Shown here: piece by piece, positions 35,416-47,266 of the stretch
Layout of the letters: each line of letters begins with the position of its first letter
How positions within the stretch are numbered: position 1 is the first letter of the stretch
Assembly: GCF_026151205.1 (NCBI RefSeq)
Contig: NC_087076.1
Coordinates: 8,904,902-8,968,901 of the forward strand
DNA length: 64,000 bases
Direction of reading: 5' to 3'
Source of the DNA: Bolinopsis microptera
Lineage: Eukaryota > Ctenophora > Tentaculata > Lobata > Bolinopsidae
Program-made: the position numbers and the translations under genes
Notes under the pieces: model-generated
Database searches by the model: none
Told to the model about the DNA's origin: nothing
The model's input: only the letters and a program-made list of their open reading frames with translations

Positions 35416-38358
35416 ATGGAGGACGATTTGAAAGGTACAAAAGTAGTAAGAAGTAAATATTCCGAAAATCAGCCATGCAAGGGAGTCCAGGAGTTCTTTG
35501 ACAACCGCGGAATCAAGTCTTTTACTAAGGTAATTTTTGTGGCACTGTAGCTGTGTTCGCAACTGTTTGTGAGACTGTGCGTTCGAATGTACAAATATTT
35601 TAAAGTTTTAAGACTGTCCAAGATGGAAGTTATTATTTCTTGTAATACTCTAGATATTTGCTTTCATCTTAACTTTGTTAACTAATGTAACTATTTTATC
35701 AATTCTTTGTGAATATTTGACTACTCCCCACATTAGATTGAGGAATGTTACAACTACATAGGACCCTTAGGACGAGCCCAGATATGTTATCTAGTTGTTC
35801 TGAGTCTTCTCAACCTGCTCTCTGCGTACAACTTCCTCATGGCCGTCTTCTTAGTGAGTAATAATTTCATCGTTATAGTTTAAATAATTAGTTACGACAG
35901 CAAACAGTAAAACTTTGTGCTTTGATTGCTACAGTTTTTTAGTACGCAGATAAAGTGATCGTATTATTACTGCCGGCCATCCCTACTATTTTATAATTAT
36001 ATCCTACTCCTACTATGTACTATGTAGGTATGTATTACCAGTAATTACTAATTATGGAAATGTCAAAATAAAACAAAAGTCACCCAAAAATAAAGGTTAA
36101 CCGTTCAGCTGGTGGTGCCGGAATGGGAGTGTAAAGCAGGTAAAGTGTGTGTTGAGGATATGTGTAAGATGCCCCGAGAGAACTGGGACTGGGTGCGGTC
36201 TGACCGGACCATGGTCAGCTACTTCGAGCTGCAGTGTGACTCCAGCTACGCTATCCTGGCGTCTTCGCTCTTCTTTGTTCCTGGAACTGTTGTAGGTTTA
36301 GCTGTCAGTGGGTGAGTAGGAGTTACACAAAACCTGCGGGTATTCTTTATTTCACTCAGAAACAGGTCAACTACTAATTATTTATTACTGTATTTCCATC
36401 AACTGATCCATACTAATTACATACCTGGTGTTAAAATAATTCGTGAAATGTATATAATATGTATTATTCGAACAGGTACCTGTCTGATAAATATGGTAGG
36501 AAGAAGACTCTCCTGTCATCTATAATATTGTCCCTGATTCTGGCTATCGGCCAGACATTTTCATCCTCCTACCCCCTCTTCCTAACCTTGAGAACCTTAT
36601 CAGGTAAATGTTCAAATTACATATCACTTTACAGTTTAACATCAGGATAACCGTATAACTGAGCCTAGTAAAATGTTAAATTGTTGTTACGTAAACTGAA
36701 TTAGAAAATTAGTGTGTACTGTGTTATCTATGATTGTACTCAAATGTCAGGCGTGACGAGCGTTGCTTACATGTCTATTCACATAACATATAGAGACGAG
36801 TTCTTCCCTTCAACAAAACGACCTGTTTGCTATTTCCTCGGGGTAAGTAATGCTATCTAATATTTTGCACGTGCAATTTAAGCGCATTTGGAAGTGCAAA
36901 CGTATGGCGGTATGGGGATATAATTTAATTTTAAACATGCAAATTTGTATGCTCAATTATTGTTAATTCTTTGTTCCAAACCCCAAAACCTTACAAGGAA
37001 GACATCGAAATTGCGATTTTTCAAGTTTATAACTGTTGACGATGATAAGATATATTTTTTTAAATAAATAGAAATAATACAATTTTGTCATTTAAAAGAT
37101 GTATTTGTAATTACAAATCTATTTCTCCATTTCAGTTGTTGTTCAAAACGGCTGGTCTCTTGCTGCTGGCTGGGGTGTACGAGATGTTCACTTCGTGGAG
37201 AGCTCTAAACGGGGCAAGTGCCATTCTCCTTGCTGTTCCACTGCTTGCAATATTCGTACCAGAGAGCCCACATTGGCTGCTCACTAACTCCACTACACAG
37301 GAAACCACTGATGTGCTCCTCAAAATGGCCAGGTTCAATCTCGGACCTGACCACGGTCTGAGAGAGGAACACTTCCAGTTAAAGAAGGTTTCTGAAGGTG
37401 GAGAGAGTGGGGATGTTATGATGATAATAAGGAACCGAGCCTTCCTCATCACCACTCTCAAGTTCTTCTTCCACTGGTTCGTTACAAGTTTGCTTTACTA
37501 CGGCTTCTATTACGCTCTTGATGCCCTCTCTGGAAGTGTTTCTATCAACTTCATGATCATGGGAGCTCTGGAGGTTAGGACACTTTATTTTTACCACTTC
37601 AAACTAACTCTGCATTATACTATCTAAGTGCATTAAAACCCAGATTAACCGTACATTAGAACGGTAATCGGTGTGTAGTCTTGATAAGGAGCTAGTGAGG
37701 GCGGGGGGGGGGGGGGGATGGAGCTAGTAAATTATAATATATTGGAAATAAAACGAAATCCTTCAGTTGCCCATGGCAGCCGCAACAGCGGTCATGATGG
37801 ACAAGATCGGGAGAAGAAAAACTCTTTTTGTGAACCTACTTTTGGTAATGATTTGCTGCGGACTTTCTCTTCTGAAAGTGAGCTTGGTTGGAGCCTGGAC
37901 CGTGAAGAGAGTGGCCTCTATTGTGGGCTCCAAGTGGGGGGTGGCCGCCATGTTCATGATAGTCTATATGTACACTAACGAGGTATATGTTACAGAATTA
38001 ATGTCTTGATGTTATTATAGCTCTTTAAAGTAGAGATACGTTTACAAAATGAATTTATTAGAGTTTAAAATTTCAATTAATTTAACGTTTACAGTTTAAT
38101 AATCAGGTGATGCCGACCTCTATCCGATCAACTGGACTGCATATGTGTTCCATATGTGCTAGAATCGGAGCCTTCATAGCACCATACCTTGTTAAGGCTT
38201 GTAACGACTCGAGCTACTACCTGCTCAACTCTTTGTGTGTGTTGCTGTGCGGAGTCGCTATACTACTAACGTTAGGACTTCCCGAAACCAAGGATAAAAC
38301 TCTGCGAGCTAATCTTAATGATGAGGGTGAAGTTTTCAGGGACGACGAAAAACTTTGA
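35416..38358 (+). CDS. SLC22-type organic ion transporter (major facilitator), eight exons
   Basis: Plasma-membrane transporter of the organic cation/anion/carnitine family. Exons: 35416-35529, 35737-35853, 36109-36311, 36476-36603, 36751-36842, 37136-37573, 37767-37982, 38107-38358; every border is GT-AG and phases give 519 residues, normal for SLC22. Family marks in order: the N-terminal YIGPLGRAQICYL helix start; an extracellular loop with Cys and the WDWVRSDRTMVSYFELQC element; the MFS signature GYLSDKYGRKKTLL after TM2; VPESPHWLL after TM6 (PESPRWL in most relatives); the second-half repeat MMDKIGRRKTLF; YTNEVMPTSIRSTGL before TM11; and a C-terminal GLPETKDKTLRANL. The first extracellular loop is short for the family. 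Substrate cannot be predicted. Its tail faces the receptor gene about 500 bases away. Confidence 0.92.
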
Positions 38359-38865
38359 AATGTCTTGGATTTTGTAGAAATTTTGACAGTTTAAATACAC
38401 GAACAATCGAATTCATATTAAATCAATATAAATTGTTAGATTAATTGAAAGTGTTTACTCGTTTGAGGTTGATTTAAGTGTAATGAAAATCTGATGTAGC
38501 ATTAGTACTTTATTAATTATAGCAATTTTATTCAGGTGTAAACGCACAATTATTTAATTTTTAGGCTGCTTTCTGAAACATCTACATTTTTGATTACTTA
38601 TTCTTGATTCTATTACCAAACACTGTGTAACATTGCTCAAACAAATAAACCTCCAATTAACAAAATTTACCTTTGACATTTTAACCCAATATCACCTTCG
38701 CTTCACCCATCCAAGAAACCAGATTTTAAAAACTTATCTAGCACCCTCTTTCGTATCCTACATGATTAAAGAGTAAGTTTAATAAAATTTAGATTTTAAA
38801 ACTTTTGAATTGGTATTATTCTTGGCGGTAAAATGAAAATTCTCATAATACGTAATGAACAACCA

Positions 38866-41417
38866 TTAAAACTGCACAGATGTTGGGGCACGAGAAATCA
38901 TATCCACCCCACTCCCAACCTCATCATCAGAGTCCATCCCACTGTGTCCCACCCTGACATGAGGTCCAGTATCAGTGGCTTCATTAACAATAACAGGAGA
39001 AATGTGGTAAGTAGACAAGCTCCTGACACGTCTCAAGAAGAACTGAGAGGTAAGGGTGTATGTGAGGGGGTTTACCACAACTGAGAAGTAGTAGAAGAGG
39101 TAGGTGAAGACGAAGACCTGACTGGAGACCACACCCCGGTAGTAGGAGGACACCACCATGAAGGGCAACCAGCAGGCACAGTAGAAGAAGGTAACAAAGC
39201 AGCCCCGTCTGGTTAACCTCAGAACGCCCGGTACCTGGTACTTGGTGTGGTAGTAGCCCACTATCACGTACATTACAGCACACACCACAGTCGGGGTGTA
39301 GAAGAACAACACTGACTGGGAGGTCATGTACGCGGGGTGGGACGTGCCCGTGAAGTCACAGCGGCGTGATTTGTTGCTGTATTGGATGTAGAAACTGTGG
39401 GGTGTGATGTGACCCTTTATTGTGAAGGAGGTGAGAAAGAGAGCCGGTATTAGCCAGGAGACTAAGCTGAGTTTTATCATGAACCAGTTGGTGCAGCGGT
39501 CAAATCCTCTCACTGAAAATCATAATGTTAGTGAGACAAATCTTAGATAAGGGCTCTTATTCTATCATCAAAGTTACCATCAGATTAGGCGGTAAATTAC
39601 GTGACTGTGATAAAAAAGAACTTGTCGAAATTCAACCAAAGTCGTCAAACAGATTACACAATACACCGTAAACTGTACCATGCTGAAGTTTGGGATAAAA
39701 GTTCTATAACATAAGTCCAGATTTAAAGAGGCCATATTACCCGTGACGACTAAGATGGATAGAGTGATAGGCACGATCACCAACAAATCCACTTTTGAGC
39801 AGAAGGAAACAATGTAAGTAGTAACCACACAGAAACCCCGGTTGTCAAACAGCTTCTGGAGGAACAAGCCTGCACAATAATTGGAAGTGAATTTTCCGAC
39901 TGTGTGATTAATTTATGAGATCAAATAAATTCCAAATTAAAGTAGGAAGGAAGAAAGAAGCTTTTTATTTGAACTTCTTTGCTGGTGCTGATATTATCGA
40001 AAGAACATTCCTAAGCAGCTCATTTAGTCCCACAATCTCAATATTCAGAATTATTTAAATCTTACCTGGTCCCCTAATGAGACAAGCAACAAGAGAGAAG
40101 ACTAAGTTGGAGATAGCGAGGTTGATGTAGACAATCTTCTGAGCGATAATCCGCTGCTTGTACAGACTGTGAAGCAGAAATGCCAATAAGAAGCTGTTCA
40201 GGGTCACGCCCACACAACCTGGACAGGAGTGTTAGAACTGAAGGATAACGCCCACACAACCTGGTCAGGAGTGTTATAACTGAAGGATAACGCCCACACA
40301 ACCTGGACAGGAGTGTTAGAACTGAAGGATAACGCCCACACAACCTAGACAGGAGTGTTATAACTGAAGGATAACGCCCACACAACCTGGACAGGAGTGT
40401 TAGAACTGAAGGATAAAGCCCACACAACCTGGACAGGAGTGTTAGAACTGAAGGATAACGCCCACACAACCTGGACAGGAGTGTTAGAACTGAAGGATAA
40501 CGCCCACACAACCTGGACAGGAGTGTTAGAACTGAAGGATAACGCCCACACAACCTGGACAGGAGTGTTAGAACTGAAGGATAACACCCACACAACCTGG
40601 AAAGAAGTGTTAGAACTGAAGGATAACGCCCACACAACCTGGACAGGAGTGTTAGAACTGAAGGATAACGCCCACACAACCTAGACAGGAGTGTTAGAAC
40701 TGAAGGATAACGCCCACACAACCTGGACAGGAGTGTTAGAACTGAAGGATAACGCCCACACAACCTAGACAAGAGTGTTAGAACTGAAGAATAACGCCCA
40801 CACAACCTAGACAAGAGTGTTAGAACTGAAGGATAACGCCCACACAACCTAGACAAGAGTGTTAGAACTGAAGGATAACGCCCACACAACCTGGAAAGAA
40901 GTGTTAGAACTGAAGGATAACGCCCACACAACCTAGACAGGAGTGTTAGAACTGAAGGATAACGCCCACACAACCTGGACAGGAGTGTTAGAACTGAAGG
41001 ATAACGCCCACACAACCTGGACAGGAGTGTTAGAACTGAAGGATAACGCCCACACAGCCTGGACAGGAGTGTTAGAACTGAAGGATAACGCCCACACAAC
41101 CTAGACAAGAGTGTTAGAACTGAAGGATAACGCCCACACAACCTGGAAAGAAGTGTTAGAACTGAAGGATAACGCCCACACAACCTAGACAGTAGACAGG
41201 AGTGTTAGAACTGAAGGATCGTTCAAATATTCGTAATATTATTATTTATTAGTAAGAATATTCGTAACATTCAGTGATCTGTCCATTCCAGACCCCCGCC
41301 CTCTTATCGGCTGTATTAGCATACAGCTCTCTCCTTTTACTTACCTATTATAATTAGAGAGTATGCGGTGAAAAGAGCCAAAGAATCTGCCTCAGAAGCT
41401 TCACCACTCTCGACCAT
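38866..41417 (-). CDS. Rhodopsin-class seven-transmembrane receptor, four exons
   Basis: G-protein-coupled receptor. Exons on the minus strand: 41417-41345 (ATG), 40218-40066, 39869-39741, 39512-38866; phases agree and give 333 residues. TM1 spans the exon 1/2 junction (AYSLIIIGCVGVTLNSFLLA). TM2 has INLAISNLVFSLVA, in place of NLAxxD. TM3 ends VVTVRGFDRCTNW, a variant (DRC) of the D/ERY motif. TM6 has FFYCACWLPFMVV with the CWxP core, and TM7 has VVVNPLTYTLTSQFF, an NPxxY variant. Cysteines at GFCVV (start of TM3) and RRCDF (second extracellular loop) can form the usual disulfide. The ligand is unknown; very short extracellular N-terminus, so peptide, amine or lipid ligands all remain possible. 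Intron 1 is almost entirely a 42-bp minisatellite that duplicates the exon 2 acceptor. Confidence 0.9.
40205..41215 (-). repeat. 42-bp minisatellite (about 24 copies) carrying branch point and 3' splice acceptor
   Basis: In gene orientation each unit reads GTTGTGTGGGCGT, then TATCCTTCAGTTCTAACAC, then TCCTGTCCAG. The first 13 bases are the first bases of exon 2; the rest is the end of intron 1, including a CTAAC branch-point-like motif, a pyrimidine stretch and YAG. The changeable base before AG is C or T in the units I read, so the acceptor dinucleotide is kept. The units keep two long open frames, but in the receptor's own frame each unit contains TAA. Confidence 0.95.
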
Positions 41418-42781
41418 GATCTGTCCTCCTTATTAACCGAGCAGGTATTGACTTATGTGGAGGATTGTAGAAACTAGAAGGAATAGTAATTGAACGCACT
41501 GAAATTTTGAATTTTAAAAATACTGTGGGCTCTATTCCACCTTCTGTTTTTATATACACGCAGTTGCTAAGACCAAATGAAATACGTTTATTCTTAAACA
41601 TTGTATTGTATAAAATTATAACAATCTAACAAACGCAATCTTAAAATACACTCTATTGTTAATCAGAGCGGTACAACAACACGATTTAGTTCATTAAAGA
41701 TTTGGAAAATAAAACTTATTATTTAACTTCAAAACAGTGAAACATCGAACTCGTCGCATGTTTGAACAGCTCAAAGGTTTTCGATCAAAATTTGGTTCGA
41801 GGTTAGATAAAATGCTCAAATATACTTTAAGCCCCCCCTCCTCCCCTCCCCCACCTCCCTTATACTCCCCGCCAGGTATGGAAATTTGACATTTTGCTGG
41901 TTCTGATCTCAATTGGTCGATGTTGAACTGAATGCTAACTACATATATAAATCAAAAACTATCAACAATCTGAGAAGTTACAGTACAAAATCAACGAAAA
42001 CATATTTTAGTTCTTAAACACGGGACACGGGTTAAATCGCAGAATCATCGAAGGGACCTTTTCCAAGATAGTACTTAAACTTAAGAGGCATAAGTTTATG
42101 TCACACTGAGAAAATACTTGCTAAAACCCTCGGAAACATCAAGAACGCAGTGTAAGTACTAGTGTATTTATTACAATGGTAGTTGTGAATTGTGATAATA
42201 AGAAGCTAACAAAACGAGCACATGATTACGTCAAGTCTTCTTAAATTTCAAATGAGTGTTGTATTTCATAAATGTTCATTTAATAGAAGATAAGAATGAC
42301 GAAAAGGAAACAGCAAAGAATGCCGTGGGTAACGATTATGGAGCATTTTACTTCCTCCTTTTACTTTATACACTTATGCAATGTATACATGTCAGGGTTA
42401 ACGAATGTAACATTTATAGGTGAGTTTCTGATAGATGTTTGACGGTTTAGTTATTTAAAAGTATCTAATTATTATCAAAACACTTCCAGTCACCCTATAC
42501 GAACAAATACAATCCACAAACAATATTTTAAAAACGATGAGTTCAATATAAACTTGAATGATGGATGATTATATATTATGAATGTACATGCGTTATACGA
42601 ATCATTATAAAAACATTCCCGGCTATTCAGCAGTCATTTGTTACAATATCTTAATTTTAGTAGGGCTCCTTAGATGAGGCTGAGGAGAAGGTTGTATTTT
42701 TCAGAAGTATCCGGGTTCACCTTAAACAACATTAACTGTTATGTAACTTGGTATACATATGTATTAAACAACATTAACTGA
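41418..42781. other. Intergenic, no feature recognised
   Basis: This is AT-rich sequence between the receptor's start codon and the 3' end of the FAM174-like gene. A 21-base segment containing TATTAAACAACATTAACTG is locally duplicated near 42723-42781. The receptor promoter should lie at the left edge, but no motif is clear. Confidence 0.5.
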
Positions 42782-45330
42782 TCAAGTCTGTCTGGCTGAG
42801 TCGAACACGATGTCTTCCTCGTCGTCGCTCTCGTAACCAAGAGGTCTCAGCTCGATATTGTCTCCACGAGCGCCCACGATGTGATATCGACTGCGAGGCA
42901 GACGACAGATTAGAACACTTTCGTGAGATTTCAGTTGACAGAAATCATATCTTAAGTCGCAGTTTAGAGGTTTTACTGTGTTTAAAGATATTTATCCGCT
43001 AATCATCCGGTCAAAAACGATGTTGAATTGATAAGGGCAGTAATAACAGTATCCACTATCCAGGAAGCCCACTTACTAAGGGTAGACAACTTTTGAGTAA
43101 GGGTCAGTGACCCTACCGTTATTGAATACTGATCTGATTATACTCATAGTTTCAATTAATATTAATACTAAATACTTATCGGACTAATTATACTACTTTA
43201 GTACTTGGGTTAATTGACAGGAGATGATTATTCTGCATCACTCTCATTGTGATGCACTAAACCTTGTAATATTTAGGATCTAGTATTGTGCTGAGCTAAA
43301 CTGCCACGTTTCAGAGCCTTCTTGAGCAACGAGAGCTAAACAGATAACTGCCACATGGCTCGGTGATCTCATGTTCAGTTCTTCATTTAATCGAATTAAT
43401 CATAATATCTACAAATTTAAGTACGTGCAATGAATTACACCCTCCACAAAATCATCGCGCGCTACGCTACTGAATTTGAGAAGACCCTTCTAATGCTGTG
43501 ATTACCAGGATTTCAGCTATTTTGGGATGGGCGTGGCCCCTGGGAGTGGCCTGAGTGGGTTGGGAGGTCGAAACTTGATTTTTATGATGGTTTGGGATAG
43601 GCAGTACCCATTTTTATACTAAAACATGGGCCACCTACCCCGGAACATAAATCGCATACGGGGGTAAAGATTCTTAGTCTGGATTTGTATGGGATTTGAC
43701 CAGGATTTCAGCTATTTTGGGATGGGCGTGGCCCCTGGGAGTGGCCTGAGTGGTTTGAGAGGTCGGAACTTGGTTTTTATGATGGTCTGGGATAGGCAGT
43801 ACCCATTTTTATCCTAAAACATGGGCCACCTACCCCGGAACATAAATCGCATACGGGGGTAAAGATTCTCAGTCTGGATTTGTATGGGATTTGACCTGGA
43901 TTTCAGCTATTTTGGGATGGGCGTGGCCCCTGGGAGTGGCCTGAGTGGTTTGAGAGGTCGAAACTTGGTTTTTATGATGGTTTGGGATAGGCAGTACCCA
44001 TTTTTATAAGTTTATACTAAAACATGGGCCACCTACCCCGGAACATAAATCGCATACGGGGGTAAAGATTTTCAATCTTGATTTTACCAGGATTTCAGCT
44101 ATTTTGGGATGGGCGTGGCCCCTGGGAGTGGCCTGAGTGGGTTGGGAGGTCGAAACTTGATTTTTATGATGGTTTGGGACAGGTACTAACTATTTAAAAC
44201 CCTCAACCTGTTCCAAATACCCCGGAACACAAATCGCATACAGGGGTGAAATCGCATACAAATCGCATACACAAATCAAGGAAACGTGCTCTCGATTTAA
44301 TTAAAGGCGGATCTAGCACGCGCAAAATTTAAAGCAACAACTTACTTGAGAAACATGTGACTGTTTCCTTTCAGACCCTTCATAATGAAGTAGATAACAA
44401 CTAACGCACTCACTGGAGCTATCTGAAGAGCAGTTAGTTATCAAACATCTTGTTCACAAAAGATTACTGATCATTATAATCTATTGAGCAACACAAAATA
44501 TGTAAGCCAAGTAGGAAATTATTACCCCATCCAACTCCTCCGAACACTTACAATATAAAGCATTAACTTGACAGTGTGGAACCGGGCATCAGTCTCCTCG
44601 GAGATCGTATCTGGGTCCACAACTTGTGGATTGTCATTCAGGTCATCTTTCTTATCTGTTATCCCCTCTTCTCCTTTTTGATCATTTTCATCTTTCTGTT
44701 GCTCATTAGTTTCACTTTCAGGTTCTTTTTCATCTGTTTCACTCTCTTCAGCTTCTACTTCACTTTTTATAGCGACATCATCTGAGCCACTATTTATATC
44801 GTCTACTTTAGTTGGATCAGAACCGGCGTCCTCCCCCACTCCCTCTTTTACTACATCATCCTGTACCTCATCCTCTAGCTCTACTCCCTCAGCTGGTTCA
44901 TCTGGCAGAACTACTACTCCCTTAGCTGGACTATCTGAAGGAACAGCTGGTTTATCTGGCAGAACACTGTCCTCAGTATTTGGTATATCTGGAACTGTCT
45001 CACCATCCACTAGATCAGTCTGAGCAACTTCAACCAGGCAGATACCTGAGGATAAATTTATTATAAAGCTTAAAACAGCTGCTGGTACGACACATTCCCA
45101 ACAGGATAAGTGAATATTATCTGCAATTAAATAAATCTTGTAACGCTATCAGAATAAAGCTCCTGTTTGATGGTTGTTCGTTTAGGACAATAAACTTGAT
45201 TAAACAATAGCCCCATTACATGACCTAGTAAACTGCTACTACAGAAGTTATGCTGAACTGCACTTATAACTCAATACTTTATTGCAATACTTACATGCTA
45301 GGGCAATGTAAAGACAGGTCACTAATCTCA
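42782..45330 (-). CDS. FAM174-like type I membrane protein, four exons
   Basis: Small single-pass protein resembling FAM174A/B. Exons on the minus strand: 45330-45294, 45045-44552, 44422-44346, 42890-42782; phases agree and give 238 residues. Exon 1 plus the start of exon 2 encode a signal peptide (MRLVTCLYIALACICLVEVA). Exon 2 is a long acidic, Pro/Ser/Thr-rich luminal region with no domain. One TM helix follows (LMLYIIAPVSALVVIYFIM). The tail has the family-like RYHIVGARGDNIELRPLG and DDEEDIVFD, matching the FAM174 pattern of a Y-x-V/L element, N-x-E-L-x-P-L and an acidic stretch ending in FD. FAM174 proteins are associated with Golgi and plasma membrane, but their molecular role is poorly defined. 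Exon 2's low complexity makes homology there undetectable; the call rests on TM plus tail. Intron 3 holds a 193-bp tandem array. Confidence 0.8.
43499..44275 (+). repeat. 193-bp tandem repeat in FAM174-like intron 3 (about four copies)
   Basis: Copies begin near 43507, 43700, 43894 and 44087 with CCAGGATTTCAGCTATTTTG (once CCTGG), and share TGGGCGTGGCCCCTGGGAG and AAATCGCATACGGGGG. The last copy is shortened and diverged at its right end. The unit is too long for simple slippage and probably grew by unequal exchange. Confidence 0.95.
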
Positions 45331-45354
45331 TCTTTGTGGATGTCTACATTCTCA

Positions 45355-45615
45355 CTCCCTCAGCTTTCCGTCGTATTATTATAACTATTATTATCAGTTA
45401 TTATTATAACTATTATTGTAAGTTATTATTATCAGTTATTATTATATCTATTATTATCAGTTATTATTATCAGTTATTATTAACAGTTATTATTATCAGT
45501 TATTATTATCAGTTATTATTATATCTATTATTATCAGCTATTATTATCAGTTATTATTATCAGTTATTATTATAACTATGATTATAACTATTATTATCAG
45601 TTATTATTATAAATA
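45355..45615 (+). repeat. TTATTATTATCAG microsatellite
   Basis: Interrupted (TTA)n with CAG and AAC insertions sits just upstream of the FAM174-like start codon, in what should be its promoter or 5' region. The 79-codon frame within it is a repeat artefact. Confidence 0.9.
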
Positions 45616-45618
45616 TTA

Positions 45619-45933
45619 CTAGAAAGCCCGTGGTAACAGGGACGAAGCTAGTAGTATTCTTTGAAAGAAAGTTTTAATCGCATCAAAAAAGATCCATCCC
45701 GACCGAAGATACAGCCGATTTAAATATAAAACACTTTAAACACAACGTAATCACCACAAAACTGATCAAAATGACGTTAAAACAATCTTTGCACGTGCAT
45801 GTGTGCATTAAAACACCGTTGCTATGGAACCTTTTGGTTGTTACCTAAATTCCTATTTCTCGTTTAATTTGCACGTGGGCGGTCGTACATACATACATAC
45901 AGACAAAAATAATTCTCTGAATTATAGTAGAGA
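45619..45933 (-). mobile_element. Second non-autonomous Helitron-like element
   Basis: On the minus strand it starts TCTCTACTATAATTC after a flanking A and ends with a hairpin-forming CCCTGTTACCACGGG shortly before CTAG, then T. Length is about 315 bp. The layout, orientation and a subterminal TGTATGTATG run match the element at 27584-27925, although internal sequence differs. Confidence 0.65.
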
Positions 45934-46929
45934 TTATAAAGTTATAACTATTATTATCAGAAACTTTATTAATTCTTTGTCTACGAGATAATTATCTGAA
46001 CTTAGAACCGTTATTCTTCCACTGCACTTAAAGTGAAAAATAGAAGCATCGGATTATTAGAACATTGAAACAGTTTAATTTTGGCAGATAAAGACATATT
46101 CATTATATAATTTCTCTCTCATGTTCAAATTCTATATTATTTTCACTAAACAATATACAGATCACAAATGCGCGCGCGAGCGCTTGCGCGGCTCACTTAT
46201 CCAACACTCATGTTTACATCGTATCAGGCAATGGTTCAGTACAATTATGGAAGGGCACAGCCTGTCAAAAACCCTTTTCGCATGATCCGTCGACACCGCG
46301 TGAAGGTGACTGCATAATAACGGATTTACATGGAATCAAATGTTAATAAGCTTGCAGCTTCCGATGACAATGTGTTCAACTTGGTGTCATGCTTGAATTG
46401 GTTTTGGACCTCTTCATGCTTTTGATTATTTATTATTGTTATTTGGTATTATGAGCTAATATGTACATATACATATGGTATATCTAAAAGTTAAGTGTAT
46501 AGCGAGCATATTTAACAAATTTTAAGCAATACGTAATGTATTGCAATACGTAATGTATTGCAAGCAGCTGTTATTTAAATATCGCATAAAAATCATTTAA
46601 CTCAAACTAAAATTTTACTGGAATATAGGGAAAACTAAGATAAAATTAATGTCAGACCCGTCACCACTCTCAGCAGTAAACCAGGGCTCATAAAAGCTTA
46701 ACAGCGCCTGGGTCCGTTCACCAACTGTGCTAATGTGAGTGGCGGTGTGGTAAGACCCATTTTAACAGCGTGTATATTGTTTAATACAAGCGTGCTAGCT
46801 GCTAGCATACTTGTATCATTGAATTTTAAATCAAATTTATTCGGATATATATTTATTGATTATGTATTGAATTGGTGATAAATAATAAAATTGTCTTTTC
46901 TCAAAATTGTCTTTTCTCAACTGCTACTC

Positions 46930-47263
46930 ACTGCTGCTAACTGCTGAAAAATCTCTATGAAGAGAGAGTTCTTCAGTCAGAGAAAGGGTCCTTTGTCCCA
47001 CTAGTCTTTGCAACATCTGGAGGAATGGACCACTCTGCACTGTGTTCATAGATAGTATCTCTGAGATGATAGCTGACCACAATAAAGAAGCTAAGAGCCA
47101 GGTCAAAAATCACATCAGGACACGATTCAGGTTTGATCTGCTACAAAGCACACTCATAGCACTCACAACTCAGGAAAATCAGAAGAAGACAAAAAAGCCA
47201 GCACCTTGGACTGAATGCAGAGGTATCCTTCAATCTCATACTTCAGAAGACGAGCTATGAGTT
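46930..47263 (+). pseudogene. Relic of a transposon-encoded C-terminal domain
   Basis: Frame-shifted pieces read KGPFVPLVFATSGGM, then in a second frame SISEMIADHNKEAKSQVKNH and IRTRFRFDLLQSTLIALT. This combination (hydrophobic PLVFxTSGGM, a spacer, then IRxRxRFxLLxSTLIAL) is one I associate with C-termini of repetitive, transposon-derived open frames in invertebrate genomes, but I cannot name the element. It has at least one frameshift, and the rest of the element is missing. Confidence 0.5.
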
Positions 47264-47266
47264 CTC

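Noticed and set aside
38866-39283. Overlapping 99-codon minus frame and 83-codon plus frame at the receptor's last exon
   Set aside because: Shadow frames of the receptor's TM6-TM7 exon, which has clear CWxP and NPxxY-like motifs in its own frame.
40074-41183. 369-codon minus-strand frame with CGRYPSVLTLLSRL repeats as a coding gene
   Set aside because: It is the wrong frame for the receptor, has no start or domain outside the minisatellite, and arises because a 42-bp period keeps any stop-free frame open.
45336-45575. 79-codon Tyr/Ile/Leu-rich frame
   Set aside because: Translation of a TTATTATTATCAG microsatellite.
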